Assembly: GCA_002256935.1 (NCBI GenBank)
Contig: NCGL01000002.1
Coordinates: 1-64,000, forward strand
Direction of reading: 5' to 3'
DNA: 64,000 nucleotides
From: Bdellovibrio sp. 28-41-41
GTDB taxonomy: Bacteria; Bdellovibrionota; Bdellovibrionia; Bdellovibrionales; Bdellovibrionaceae
Shown: piece by piece, positions 1-7,929 of the stretch
How the letters are laid out: each line of letters opens with the position of its first letter
Numbering within the stretch: position 1 is the stretch's first letter
Program-made: the position numbers and the translations under genes
The notes under the pieces: model-generated
What the model saw: the letters and a program-made list of their open reading frames with translations, nothing else
What the model was told of the DNA's origin: nothing
Database searches by the model: none

Positions 1-45
1 GGAAGTTCTTTTGAACTCCAAATTGAGGTACCAATCAAAGGCTAA
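1..45 (+). CDS. 3' end of an upstream gene, possibly a histidine kinase (partial)
   Basis: The first 14 codons of frame 1 read GSSFELQIEVPIKG and end at TAA (43-45). The pattern G-S-x-F-x-L-x-I-x-x-P resembles the last beta strand of a histidine kinase ATPase domain. The next gene starts about 40 bases further on, on the same strand, so this is probably the previous member of the same operon. The fragment is too short for a firm call. Confidence 0.3.
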   Translation, partial: GSSFELQIEVPIKG

Positions 46-74
46 TGCCTCTAGTCGGTAGCCCTCGGTAAAAT

Positions 75-89
75 GGAGGGCCGTCTATA
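75..89 (+). promoter_or_regulatory. Ribosome binding site and probable ATA start codon
   Basis: GGAGGG at 75-80 is followed after six bases by ATA at 87-89. The EamA reading frame is open from 72 (stop TAA at 69-71). It has no ATG, GTG or TTG before the first membrane helix, which begins near 114; the TTG at 159 lies inside that helix. ATA is therefore the best-placed start. Initiation at ATA is inferred, not shown. Confidence 0.55.
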
Positions 90-995
90 TCTTCTAGTCA
101 CGAGATCTCAGGGTTCCAACTCGCTCTGGCTGCAAATATCCTTTGGGGAACGTCGTTCTTGGCGTCCAAACAAACTCTCGCGGCCTGGGGGCCGCTAACA
201 GCCTCAGCACTGCGCTTTGCGGTTGCCCTTTTGGTTATGGCTCCGTTATTTAGTCTTATCGGATTAAAATTGAGAATGCCAAAGAGCCGAAGTGAATTTT
301 TTTGGATATCAATGGTTAGTATTTCTGGTTTTGGATTTTTGTATCCACTTCAATTAACTGGTCTTAAATTCATTTCTTCAGGTTTATCGGCAGCTATTAT
401 GCTGACCTCCCCACTTTTTGTCGTTGCCCTAAGTGCGTTGCTATTAAAACAGTCGATTTCAATTCTAAAAATTGTTTCACTCGGTCTTGGAATAGTTGGC
501 GGGTGTGTTCTTCTTTTTCCAAACGCAAATTTTATTTCGACGACGGAGTTTAATTTCTTTCAAGGTTCGATGTTAACTCTCGCAGCCTCGTTTTTTCTCG
601 CGCTTTCGGTGATTGCTACCAGAAAGGCATCGGTTTATATGGACTCAGCAAATTTAACTTTTTGGTCAATGCTACTTGGGCTAGTACTGCTTCTACCACT
701 TTCGACTTATGAAATAGCTAACGGTGGTTTATTTGCCCCATCGTGGCCATCATTTTTATCTCTGCTTTACTTGGCCATCGTATGCTCGGCTCTTTGCTTT
801 TTTATTTGGAATAAGGCGATCATTAAAAGTACACCGAACGAGCTTGCTTCAACAATGCACATTAAGACACCAACTGCTGTTATTCTTGGATGCGTCCTAG
901 CTAGTGAGCCATTTTCTCTTTCGCTGTTGGTAGGTGGAATCGTCGTGTCTTTTGGTGTTTGGCTCTCTCAAAAAGAACAAGTGAGGAAAAAATGA
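87..995 (+). CDS. EamA/DMT-family membrane exporter
   Basis: Predicted inner-membrane drug/metabolite transporter of about 302 residues, the usual size for a protein with two EamA repeats and ten helices. The first helix (about residues 10-28) contains the typical NILWGTSFLASK sequence. A later stretch near residues 245-260 contains AIIKSTPNELASTMHIKTP, resembling the end of the second EamA repeat, followed by the last helices. The substrate cannot be read from sequence; relatives export amino acids, nucleosides or other small metabolites. The start is taken at ATA 87 because a TTG start at 159 would remove most of helix 1. Its stop overlaps the radical SAM start (ATGA at 992), so the two are co-translated. 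Confidence 0.85.
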   Translation: MSSSHEISGFQLALAANILWGTSFLASKQTLAAWGPLTASALRFAVALLVMAPLFSLIGLKLRMPKSRSEFFWISMVSISGFGFLYPLQLTGLKFISSGLSAAIMLTSPLFVVALSALLLKQSISILKIVSLGLGIVGGCVLLFPNANFISTTEFNFFQGSMLTLAASFFLALSVIATRKASVYMDSANLTFWSMLLGLVLLLPLSTYEIANGGLFAPSWPSFLSLLYLAIVCSALCFFIWNKAIIKSTPNELASTMHIKTPTAVILGCVLASEPFSLSLLVGGIVVSFGVWLSQKEQVRKK

Positions 996-1705
996 TCGAT
1001 TCGTATTTAAAATTTTCACCTGATCTTATTATTGAAGCGACCTCGGTTTGTGATCGAATTTGTCCTGGCTGTTATGCGCCAAATGTTGTTTCTAAGGAAA
1101 GTGCTGAAAAACTTTTACTAGAAAAGCCAGAATTGTTTATTGATCAAAAAACACTGTTGGAACTGTTTTCAAATTTATTCAGTGATGGAAAACCAAAATT
1201 AGGACTTGTATCAATCCGTGGCGGCGAGCCGACTAGACATCCCCACCTGGCTTCAATTGTCGAAGTAGCTTCTAAATTTTCAGAAAATGTCTTCATTGAA
1301 ACTCATGGCCGATGGATTTTAAAGCCAGAGGCATTCAACCAATCGTTGTTAGAAGTATGTAAAATGACCGGCGCTACCATAAAATTGTCATTTGATAAAA
1401 TGCACGGCGGAGATTCTATGCCGCTTCAAGAAATTACAGACTATCTTGAAAAAAATAATATCAATTTTATTATCGCAATTACGGAGCATACGGAATCCGA
1501 GTTTTTTATGTCCCGAACTCTATGCGGCTGGATTCCTGATAAAAATATTATTTTTCAAAAGAAAAGTCGTTCGGCTGATGATTTGATAAAGCCTACTATT
1601 GGTGTTGTTAAGGTTAATGGCACATTCTCGCAAAGTTTAAATTCTAGAATTTCTTTTCAGTCCCCAGCGAATTCAGCCAGAAATAGCTCTGAGGTAGTGG
1701 CATGA
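992..1705 (+). CDS. Short radical SAM protein
   Basis: A 237-residue protein with the radical SAM cluster motif C-x3-C-x2-C (Cys20, Cys24, Cys27 in CDRICPGC) near the N-terminus and the SAM-binding GGEP motif near residue 75 (RGGEPTRHPHL). It is shorter than most radical SAM enzymes and has no C-terminal SPASM-type cysteine cluster, so it looks like a core domain only. The substrate is unknown and no precursor peptide is visible next to it. ATG 992 overlaps the EamA stop and follows a GTGAGG ribosome site; an upstream in-frame TTG at 959 is unlikely. The next gene starts inside its last codons (1702). Confidence 0.75.
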   Translation: MIDSYLKFSPDLIIEATSVCDRICPGCYAPNVVSKESAEKLLLEKPELFIDQKTLLELFSNLFSDGKPKLGLVSIRGGEPTRHPHLASIVEVASKFSENVFIETHGRWILKPEAFNQSLLEVCKMTGATIKLSFDKMHGGDSMPLQEITDYLEKNNINFIIAITEHTESEFFMSRTLCGWIPDKNIIFQKKSRSADDLIKPTIGVVKVNGTFSQSLNSRISFQSPANSARNSSEVVA

Positions 1706-2853
1706 AAACGGCTCTAGCCATTTTTTTACTATTATTCTTTCAAGATAAGGCCATATCAAAACCAAAAGAAATTGTAATTGGCCTAGCCTCTAATTTTAGC
1801 GAAGTTAGCTCAAGCTCTTCTAATCCATTTGGAGGGTACTTTCGTGATGGAATCACGTTAGCTATTCAAAATGCAAAAGCAAAGCTAGATCAAAAAGAAA
1901 TCACCATAAAGACTCAAGAATTTGATTACGGCACATCGGATGCGCGGGTTCTGGAAGTAGCAAAAAATGCGGCATCGTCTGAAGCCATTGCCGTTGTTGG
2001 TTACAACTTTTCTTCACATGCACTATTGGCCGCTCCGATTCATCAGCAAGCGGGATTACCGATGATTACCCCGAGTGCCACCGCCAATCGAGTAGGTTCA
2101 CTTGGCGCGTTTATCCATCAAGCGTGCTTTGACAATGCTTTTATGGGAGAAACGTTAGCTCATGTGGCTTTGAATAAACTTAAAGCTAAACGTGTCGCTA
2201 TGATTACAGCGATGGACTGTGCCTATTGTACCGATTTAGCAACCGCTTTTGAAGCTGAATTTAAAAATGGCGGAGGAATGATAGTCGTATCTGAGCAAGT
2301 ACTTCAAAAAGATACGGACTTTACGTCAACTTTTAAAAAGCTGAAAAGCTATTCATTCGATACCGTTCTAGTTCCCAATCAAGAGTTACTATCGGCGCGA
2401 ATTATATCGAGTCTTATTTCAAGTGGAATTTCCAAACCGTTTCTTGGTGGTGATGGTTGGGGAAATGTTGGGGACGAATTCTTTTCGATCTTAGGCGGCA
2501 AGCCGCTAACAGGCTACTCGGTTTCTCACTGGCATCCCGAGGAACAATCTATCAAATCGAAAAAATTCGTAACCGACTACAAAAATCGTTTTGGTAAAAT
2601 GCCTAATGATACGTCCGTACTTGCTTATGATGCCATGTCTATTCTTATTGATGCCCTACTGAAAACAAACGACTTTACTCGAAGTGGGGTTGAAAAATCC
2701 CTGTCGAAATTAAATGAATTTCAAGGTGTTACCGGTAAATTCATTTTTAGAAAAAAGCAATCTCCAAGAAAAAGTTTAGTTCTTCTCTCAGCTAACGAGT
2801 CGAAATTTAATGTAATTGAAAAAATTGAGCCCTCCAAAGGAGCTGCCCGATGA
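1702..2853 (+). CDS. Orphan periplasmic binding protein, LivJ/receptor-ligand type
   Basis: A 383-residue exported protein with an N-terminal signal peptide (MKTALAIFLLLFF, cleavage near residue 18) and a type I periplasmic binding fold of the branched-chain amino acid ABC family (Peripla_BP_6). Typical segments are the early KEIVIGLASNFS strand, GYFRDGITLAI, the hinge region VVGYNFSSHALLAAP and PMITPSATAN. No ABC permease or ATPase gene is nearby; the neighbours are a histidine kinase and a sigma-54 activator. The protein may therefore deliver a ligand to the kinase rather than to a transporter. That role is inferred from context. The start overlaps the previous stop. Confidence 0.8.
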   Translation: MKTALAIFLLLFFQDKAISKPKEIVIGLASNFSEVSSSSSNPFGGYFRDGITLAIQNAKAKLDQKEITIKTQEFDYGTSDARVLEVAKNAASSEAIAVVGYNFSSHALLAAPIHQQAGLPMITPSATANRVGSLGAFIHQACFDNAFMGETLAHVALNKLKAKRVAMITAMDCAYCTDLATAFEAEFKNGGGMIVVSEQVLQKDTDFTSTFKKLKSYSFDTVLVPNQELLSARIISSLISSGISKPFLGGDGWGNVGDEFFSILGGKPLTGYSVSHWHPEEQSIKSKKFVTDYKNRFGKMPNDTSVLAYDAMSILIDALLKTNDFTRSGVEKSLSKLNEFQGVTGKFIFRKKQSPRKSLVLLSANESKFNVIEKIEPSKGAAR

Positions 2854-3386
2854 TTCATGGACAAAAAATAACACTTAGGGCAATCGAAGCGGACGATAGT
2901 TTTGGATATCACCACTGGATTAATGATGAGGAAACAAATCAATGGCGAGGGCTCTATCACCCGACCTCTGCCGATGAAGCGGCAACTTGGATTGAAAATC
3001 AACGTCGAAAATCGCCCACCGAGTTAAGTTTAGCAATTGATATCGGCGATGAGCATCTTGGATTTATCGGGTTAAGAGAAATTTGTCCTCGTTCGCGCCG
3101 AGCTGAGATTTGGATTTACATTGGCTCAAAGTCACATTGGGGCCAAGGAGTGGGACAGGATGCCGTCCAATCCATTTGCGATTATGCTTTTTTACAAATG
3201 AACCTCAATCGAATTTGGCTAGAATGTAATCCTGAATTTGCTCCTGTTGTTAAATGCTACCAGAAAGTTGGATTTGTAGAAGAAGGTCGGCTTCGGGAGG
3301 GCTATTATCGTGACGGACAGTATCGCGATACCTGTATTATGGCTTTATTAAAATCGGACTGGGAAAAAAATCGAGGCCGGAAATGA
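2850..3386 (+). CDS. GNAT acetyltransferase, RimJ/RimL-like
   Basis: A 178-residue N-acetyltransferase of the GNAT_3 type. It begins with the usual ITLRAIEADD strand, has the acetyl-CoA-binding segment near residues 95-105 (SHWGQGVGQDAVQSI), and ends with YQKVGFVEEGRLREGYYRDG, characteristic of RimL/SpeG-like enzymes. The acceptor could be a protein N-terminus, polyamine or amino acid; it cannot be chosen from sequence. A strong ribosome site (AAAGGAG, 2837-2843) precedes ATG 2850, which overlaps the stop of the binding-protein gene. Confidence 0.8.
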   Translation: MIHGQKITLRAIEADDSFGYHHWINDEETNQWRGLYHPTSADEAATWIENQRRKSPTELSLAIDIGDEHLGFIGLREICPRSRRAEIWIYIGSKSHWGQGVGQDAVQSICDYAFLQMNLNRIWLECNPEFAPVVKCYQKVGFVEEGRLREGYYRDGQYRDTCIMALLKSDWEKNRGRK

Positions 3387-4756
3387 GTCGTGCTACGCTT
3401 CGATCGCAAACGCATAAAACCCTTGCAGCAACATTTTTATTGTTAGTGTTTGGCTCTGGTGCCGTTATTTTTGGTTACGCCGATATTCATGGATCTATAG
3501 CTCGAAAGCAAGCAGAAGAAACAGTAACTAGAAATCTATCGGATCAGGTGGACGCATTAGTTCCCTCGTTTCTTCTGCCGGAACAAAAACAAGGTGCTAG
3601 TTTAATTTTAGATCGAATCAAAAACGACGAAGACCTGACTACAATTTCAATAGTAGATAAATCTATTTTTTCAGAATCCACTAAAAACTGCCACCCGCAA
3701 GGAGAGGCAGTAATCTGTAGTGACAACGAGAAGATCACTGTTTTGACGCCTATTAAAGAAGGCGAAAAATTATTTAGCTATTTACTTAAAGAAAAAAAAG
3801 CAAGCTCAGTGGCAGGTGGAGAGCTGGTTAAGACGTTCCTTTTGACGTTCTCTTTATTGTTTGTTACTTTTTGTATTCTATTTCTAATGTTAACAAGAAT
3901 GTTAGGTCAGGTTCCATCAGATCTAAAATTGCTAGTAAATTGGCTCGAAGATGATCTCAACGGTAATCATAAAGAAAAACCGGCCTTTAGAATTGCCGAG
4001 TTTAATAATCTAGCAAATAGCATTTTTGATATTATCGAAAGACACGATCGAGCCCGTGATCAAGCAATTGTTGGTCAGCTCACAAGTGGCATCATGCATG
4101 ACATCAAGACACCCCTAGCTTCTATTGTTGCCGCGACCTCTTTAGTCCGGGAGCAATCAAAAGAGTCTCCGAAGCGTGCTAGCCGTTTAGAAAACTTGTT
4201 CGAAGTGTGCGATGCCCGCCTTAATGTCATCGGGGAAATCATCGAGTCCACGTTGGATGGCAGCCGAGAAATTCATGTTGATAAAAGGAACTTAGAAATT
4301 AATTCAACTATTAAAAAAGCGATAAATCTAACTAAAGATATCGTACATGGCCGACGGGGGCAGTTGATTTTTGAAGAATCACAATATGATATTAAAGTGG
4401 CCCATGATCCTACTCAAATCATCCGTGTGTTAATAAATTTAATTAAAAATGGATTAGAGGCTTCTCAATCTTCCGGCGAAGCCAAGCTGATTGTGTCTGT
4501 TGAAAATTGGCCGGATGAATTTAAGATCAAGCTAGAAGATAATGGACCTGGAATTTCTGGGCAGCCGGATAAAATATTTCGTGTTTTTCGAAGCACAAAA
4601 ACTCATGGTAGCGGCCTAGGACTTCTAGTTTCCAAAAAAATTGTTGAGGCGCACGGTGGTAAACTAGAAGTGGGACGCTCGGCTCGTTTTGGGGGAGCTG
4701 CCTTTGAAATACGTCTTCCTAATTATTCTGAAAGACCAAATGAGGTGGCTTTGTGA
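3383..4756 (+). CDS. Membrane sensor histidine kinase
   Basis: A 457-residue kinase with two membrane helices (about residues 13-35 and 149-172) flanking a periplasmic loop of about 110 residues that contains two cysteines. The phospho-acceptor His is near residue 238 in GIMHDIKTPLAS. The ATPase domain shows the N box (NLIKNGLEAS), DNGPGI and GSGLGLLVSKKIVEAHGG. The stretch after the second helix is short, with at most a degenerate HAMP. It is translationally coupled to the GNAT gene (ATGA overlap) and to the response regulator downstream, which is its likely phosphorylation partner. The adjacent orphan binding protein is a candidate ligand carrier for the periplasmic loop. Confidence 0.9.
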   Translation: MSRATLRSQTHKTLAATFLLLVFGSGAVIFGYADIHGSIARKQAEETVTRNLSDQVDALVPSFLLPEQKQGASLILDRIKNDEDLTTISIVDKSIFSESTKNCHPQGEAVICSDNEKITVLTPIKEGEKLFSYLLKEKKASSVAGGELVKTFLLTFSLLFVTFCILFLMLTRMLGQVPSDLKLLVNWLEDDLNGNHKEKPAFRIAEFNNLANSIFDIIERHDRARDQAIVGQLTSGIMHDIKTPLASIVAATSLVREQSKESPKRASRLENLFEVCDARLNVIGEIIESTLDGSREIHVDKRNLEINSTIKKAINLTKDIVHGRRGQLIFEESQYDIKVAHDPTQIIRVLINLIKNGLEASQSSGEAKLIVSVENWPDEFKIKLEDNGPGISGQPDKIFRVFRSTKTHGSGLGLLVSKKIVEAHGGKLEVGRSARFGGAAFEIRLPNYSERPNEVAL

Positions 4757-6153
4757 AAAAACTACCAAGAATATTAGCAATCGACGATGATTCTGTTTGG
4801 CTGCGTCAGCTATCGCTTATACTAGAAGATGAGTGTGAATTTGAGTCTTACCCAACAATTGATCAGGGCCTTGAAGCTATTGAGAGAAACTTTTACGATA
4901 TCATTTTACTTGATTTGAATTTTGATAACGATGTTCGTTCTGGGTTAGATATATTTCGCCACATCGCAGCCGCTGATCGCGGAGCCGATGTTATTGTTAT
5001 TAGTGGTGAAACAAAACCTGATCGACTCATTCAGATTTTAAATGCGGGCGTCACTCAATTTGTAACTAAACCCGCACAGCCAGATGAGGTACGCGCAGCC
5101 GTCCGACTAACTCTTCAGCACAGAGAAATTCGTCTGCGTGCCCTAAACTTGGCTTCGATAGACGGCTCGACTGGTGACGATGGCACTCACTTTATCGGTT
5201 GCTCACCTAAAATTCAATACCTTCGCTCTGAGGTTAGCCGCATAGTTCGAGATGGGATTAAGGATGTCCTTGTCATGGGAGAATCGGGAACTGGCAAAGA
5301 AGTTTTGGTGAAAATGCTTACTGAGCAAGCCGACCCCGCGAAACGTTTAATCCCGATTCACTGCGGAGCTATTAACGACGGGCTGGCCGAATCTGAACTC
5401 TTTGGTCATGTTAAGGGGGCTTTCACGGGAGCTGACCGTGATCGCTTGAGCGCCTTTGAGGCAGTCGGCGGCGGATTTGTCTTTTTTGACGAAATTGGCG
5501 ATATGCCGCTCAATCAACAGGCGAAGCTACTTCGTGTAATTCAAGAGCGCACCGTTCAACGTGTGGGATCGCTTGATAGCAAAAAGGTAAACTTTCGCTC
5601 TATCTCTGCGACAAATGTTGATCTTAAAAAAGCCATTTCTGAAAAACGGTTCAGAGAAGACCTTTACTATCGAATCGCTAAAGAAGTTTTATGGATTCCG
5701 CCACTTCGTGAACGAGTCGAAGATATTCCAGAGTTGGTACAATATTTTTTAGCCCAATTCCCAATAAGAAAAAGAAAAACGATTACTAACGATGCCATGA
5801 GTCTGCTACAAGCCTATAGTTGGCCGGGCAACGTTCGAGAGTTGAAATCCGTTATCGAGGGTTTTCAAAGCCGTTGTGTCGAGCCAGTAATTAGGGATAA
5901 AGACGTCTGCCGGGCATTGCCTGAACTTGCGCACCTTGCCTCAACGCGAATCCGAAAGGTTTTAATTGCAAGCTATGGATCAAATCTGATGGATGCGGAA
6001 AAAAAACGTTATGAGCGTGCGATCATTGAAGCACATGGAGATAAAACACAAGCTGCAAAGAATATGAATATTCCGAGAGCTACGTTTTTTCGTCGAGCTA
6101 AGGATCTTGGCTTGGTTAATTCTCGGCAGAAGAATCGAAGCATGGACAATTAG
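4753..6153 (+). CDS. NtrC-family sigma-54 response regulator
   Basis: A 466-residue three-domain activator. The receiver (residues 1-125) has the acidic pair IDDD, the phospho-acceptor Asp near residue 53 (LLDLN) and a conserved Lys (TKPA). The AAA+ domain has Walker A GESGTGKE near 176, the sigma-54 contact loop GAFTGA near 222, and FFDEIGDMP. The C-terminal Fis-type helix-turn-helix is at about 430-455 (KTQAAKNMNIPRATFFRRAKDL). GAFTGA is intact, so activation of sigma-54 RNA polymerase is expected. GTG 4753 overlaps the kinase stop. The target promoter is unknown; a sigma-54-like sequence lies at 7003-7017. Confidence 0.9.
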   Translation: MKKLPRILAIDDDSVWLRQLSLILEDECEFESYPTIDQGLEAIERNFYDIILLDLNFDNDVRSGLDIFRHIAAADRGADVIVISGETKPDRLIQILNAGVTQFVTKPAQPDEVRAAVRLTLQHREIRLRALNLASIDGSTGDDGTHFIGCSPKIQYLRSEVSRIVRDGIKDVLVMGESGTGKEVLVKMLTEQADPAKRLIPIHCGAINDGLAESELFGHVKGAFTGADRDRLSAFEAVGGGFVFFDEIGDMPLNQQAKLLRVIQERTVQRVGSLDSKKVNFRSISATNVDLKKAISEKRFREDLYYRIAKEVLWIPPLRERVEDIPELVQYFLAQFPIRKRKTITNDAMSLLQAYSWPGNVRELKSVIEGFQSRCVEPVIRDKDVCRALPELAHLASTRIRKVLIASYGSNLMDAEKKRYERAIIEAHGDKTQAAKNMNIPRATFFRRAKDLGLVNSRQKNRSMDN

Positions 6154-6342
6154 TCTTGAAATGCAGCCGCAAAGTAGGTTACGCATTTGTAAAAAATTCT
6201 ATTCTTAATCGTACATCACTAATATTTATTTGAGCTCCGTAACCCAATTGCGGAGAGCTATTTTCAAACCAAACCTAGCTGGTCACGAAAGCTCCCCACG
6301 CGTGGAACTTTGGCGACAATTAGGAAGGGAAATTAATCGCGG

Positions 6343-6570
6343 CTATAGAGAAGCGAGTTTAACGATCGATACAATGAACGCGGCTAGTAATAGGAAGACT
6401 CCATTCAGAGCGATTATTCCAAATCGCTCTGACCAGGCAACGCCCAGTGAATCTTTCTGATCTATTTTATCAGATTTAAAACCTTTTAACCCAACTCTTA
6501 GGAGACCTGTTCCTAAAATAGTTAGGATAAAAACGACAATCCAGCTAAAATTAGCTATTTCATTTTGCAT
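6343..6570 (-). CDS. Small two-helix membrane protein, unknown
   Basis: A 75-residue reading frame with two hydrophobic segments (residues 8-29 and 50-72) separated by a charged loop (KGFKSDKIDQKDSLGVAWSERF). GAGAG-type purine-rich sequence lies about ten bases before the ATG. I do not recognise the family. It is preferred over an overlapping + strand frame because it has a plausible membrane topology and a ribosome site, and because a perfect dyad at 6588-6605 sits just upstream as a possible operator. Confidence 0.45.
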   Translation of the reverse strand: MQNEIANFSWIVVFILTILGTGLLRVGLKGFKSDKIDQKDSLGVAWSERFGIIALNGVFLLLAAFIVSIVKLASL

Positions 6571-6587
6571 CCGTTAGTTCTCTCATA

Positions 6588-6605
6588 TTGTCGACTTATC
6601 GACAA
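6588..6605. promoter_or_regulatory. Perfect 18-base dyad, possible operator
   Basis: TTGTCGA (6588-6594), spacer CTTA, TCGACAA (6599-6605). The two 7-base arms are perfectly complementary. The dyad lies 18 bases upstream of the minus-strand small membrane gene start (6570), the expected place for a dimeric repressor site. It could also be part of a recombination site. Confidence 0.45.
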
Positions 6606-6885
6606 ACTGGTTGTTTGGTACGGTCCAGAGAAGCTTTTTGTCTGAACCGCATTAAATTCCTTATATGCTCGTAGTTTGCGAGGGCTCCCAAAACTGCCCA
6701 AACCGAATTAACTCTTTGCCGCTGGATCACGCCGGTACACAAGAAGTACCGTTATTTCTTTAGGTGTAGAGATAGATTTTCTCAATCTCAAAAAAGATCT
6801 ATAAATTATTTTAGAAGTTGCGACAAATACGACATTTCCATCAACAGACTTTCAAACTTCAATTCAAATAGTAGTCTCTCTTTCA

Positions 6886-6940
6886 CTGATACTCGCACTT
6901 GATACTCGATGAGACTCAGTCTCAGCATTGATACTGAGGC
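6886..6940. repeat. Iteron-like GATACT repeat cluster with palindrome
   Basis: Three direct copies of GATACT followed by CG or GA occur at 6888, 6901 and 6930. Between the second and third copies lies a perfect palindrome GAGACT-C-AGTCTC (6911-6923), and CTCAG/CTGAG arms flank the third copy. The spacings (13 and 29 bases) are not regular enough for a classical replication iteron array, but the density is unusual for intergenic DNA. Confidence 0.5.
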
Positions 6941-7002
6941 AAATCAATAATTACCGCTATATTTCGAAAGCTTAGATCGGATTCACCAACTGACCAACTT
7001 CC

Positions 7003-7017
7003 TGGCATTAACTTGCA
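7003..7017 (+). promoter_or_regulatory. Sigma-54-like promoter sequence, one base short
   Basis: TGGCATTAACTTGCA resembles the -24/-12 consensus TGGCAC-N5-TTGCA, but only nine bases separate GG from GC instead of ten. It lies about 50 bases before the first conjugative-element gene (7068). The sigma-54 activator encoded at 4753-6153 makes it worth noting. The spacing defect lowers confidence, because sigma-54 promoters tolerate little variation. Confidence 0.25.
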
Positions 7018-7067
7018 ATATAAAAAAGGGGGAACACAAAGTTAGCTCCCTAAAAACTGGAGGGTTT

Positions 7068-7361
7068 ATGCTTAATGCCGATTGCGCACCTTATTTTGAG
7101 ACTTGTCCCCGTTGTGGAGATGGTGGACTTCAACGATTTGCTACACATTCTTATTGCGTAGGATGCAACTACAGCAATGTCTACAGCCAAGTCGAGGACC
7201 TACCAATTCCTCAGTGGGCACATGATGCCCTAAAAGCGGCAAGCAAAAAAAGTAAAAATTCAAAACTGAATTTGGTACCAAAAATTATAACTGAGCCGAA
7301 GCACGATACAGTCCCAAGGACACCGTCGTCAAATTGCCAAAGTAACGAAGAAGCGTCTTAA
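7068..7361 (+). CDS. Small zinc-ribbon protein, unknown
   Basis: A 97-residue protein with two cysteine pairs forming a likely zinc ribbon: CPRCGDGG at residues 13-20 and CVGCNYSN at 31-38. The C-terminal half is Lys/Ser/Pro-rich and probably disordered. CTGGAGGG (about 7057-7064) is a good ribosome site. As the first gene after the control region it may be regulatory or a DNA-binding accessory factor; no specific family was recognised. Confidence 0.65.
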   Translation: MLNADCAPYFETCPRCGDGGLQRFATHSYCVGCNYSNVYSQVEDLPIPQWAHDALKAASKKSKNSKLNLVPKIITEPKHDTVPRTPSSNCQSNEEAS

Positions 7362-7398
7362 GAAATTTAAAATAAACAAAAACACAAAAAGGAAAAAA

Positions 7399-7653
7399 AT
7401 GAATTTATTAACCAAACAAATCGAATCTTTTAACCAAGCCTATGAACTCAGCCTTGTAAAAAAAGCGATCGTAGTTTCTGAAGAACAAAGAGTAAAAAAA
7501 CTCATTTCTATACTGCGATCAGTTTGGAAGCACGTTGCTAAGTTTTTCTGTCGGAATTCAGATCTAAGTTTGAACGAGTGGCACCGACTAGAATATCGAC
7601 GAGACTACCCAACACGCGATGGCGAGAGAATGAACCATCAGGGAATTCGGTAA
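7399..7653 (+). CDS. Hypothetical 84-residue basic protein
   Basis: A small basic protein with an amphipathic N-terminal half (LLTKQIESFNQAYELSLVKK) and a basic tail ending in RMNHQGIR. AAAAAGGA precedes the ATG with six bases of spacing. The family was not recognised. It follows the zinc-ribbon gene on the same strand by 37 bases and probably shares its transcript. Confidence 0.5.
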   Translation: MNLLTKQIESFNQAYELSLVKKAIVVSEEQRVKKLISILRSVWKHVAKFFCRNSDLSLNEWHRLEYRRDYPTRDGERMNHQGIR

Positions 7654-7716
7654 AAAAATGAAAAGGCCAAATAACGACGTCAAACTTTTGTTTAACCTAA
7701 AACGTTTCGAGCATGT

Positions 7717-7929
7717 TTGAAAACATTAGAACAATGTCAGGTTCTAGAGATCGCTGATCTAGAAAGGATAGTCGTTTCGCAGTTACTAAAAGGAATTTCG
7801 TTGGCTGAGATTTCAATAAATATGGGACTTAGTGAGCGATCAGTTAAAAAACTTGTCGAAAATGCCAATAGAAAAATGAAAACAGCAGAGATTAGAAATC
7901 TTACTAAGGATTTAAATGAATACAACTAA
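7717..7929 (+). CDS. Small helix-turn-helix protein
   Basis: A 70-residue protein in which residues 22-50 (SQLLKGISLAEISINMGLSERSVKKLVENAN) look like a sigma-70 region 4/LuxR-type helix-turn-helix. The start is TTG with a weak upstream ribosome site. Its last codons overlap the start of the next gene (ATG 7916), suggesting coupling. It is probably a transcriptional regulator of the element. Confidence 0.5.
   Translation: MKTLEQCQVLEIADLERIVVSQLLKGISLAEISINMGLSERSVKKLVENANRKMKTAEIRNLTKDLNEYN

Larger units (their letters stand above)
6571..7067. other. Gene-poor control region at the left of the conjugative genes
   Basis: About 500 bases without a convincing gene. It holds an 18-base perfect dyad (6588-6605), a cluster of GATACT repeats with a small palindrome (6886-6940), and a sigma-54-like sequence (7003-7017). 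The first conjugative-element gene follows at 7068. This is a plausible place for an origin, an attachment site or divergent promoters, but none of these roles is shown. Confidence 0.5.

Noticed and set aside
6230-6460. 76-codon + strand frame starting at TTG
   Set aside because: No ribosome site, composition unlike a folded protein, and it overlaps a more convincing minus-strand membrane-protein frame (6343-6570).
6616-6640. Possible left attachment site resembling the tRNA end (TTGGTACGGTCCAGAGA)
   Set aside because: Only the first TTGGT-N-CG and a shifted GAGA run match the tRNA-Arg 3' end; this is too weak to call a direct repeat.
6571-7067. CRISPR-like array in the gene-poor region
   Set aside because: The repeats are only 6-8 bases long and unevenly spaced; no spacer-repeat structure exists here or elsewhere in the window.
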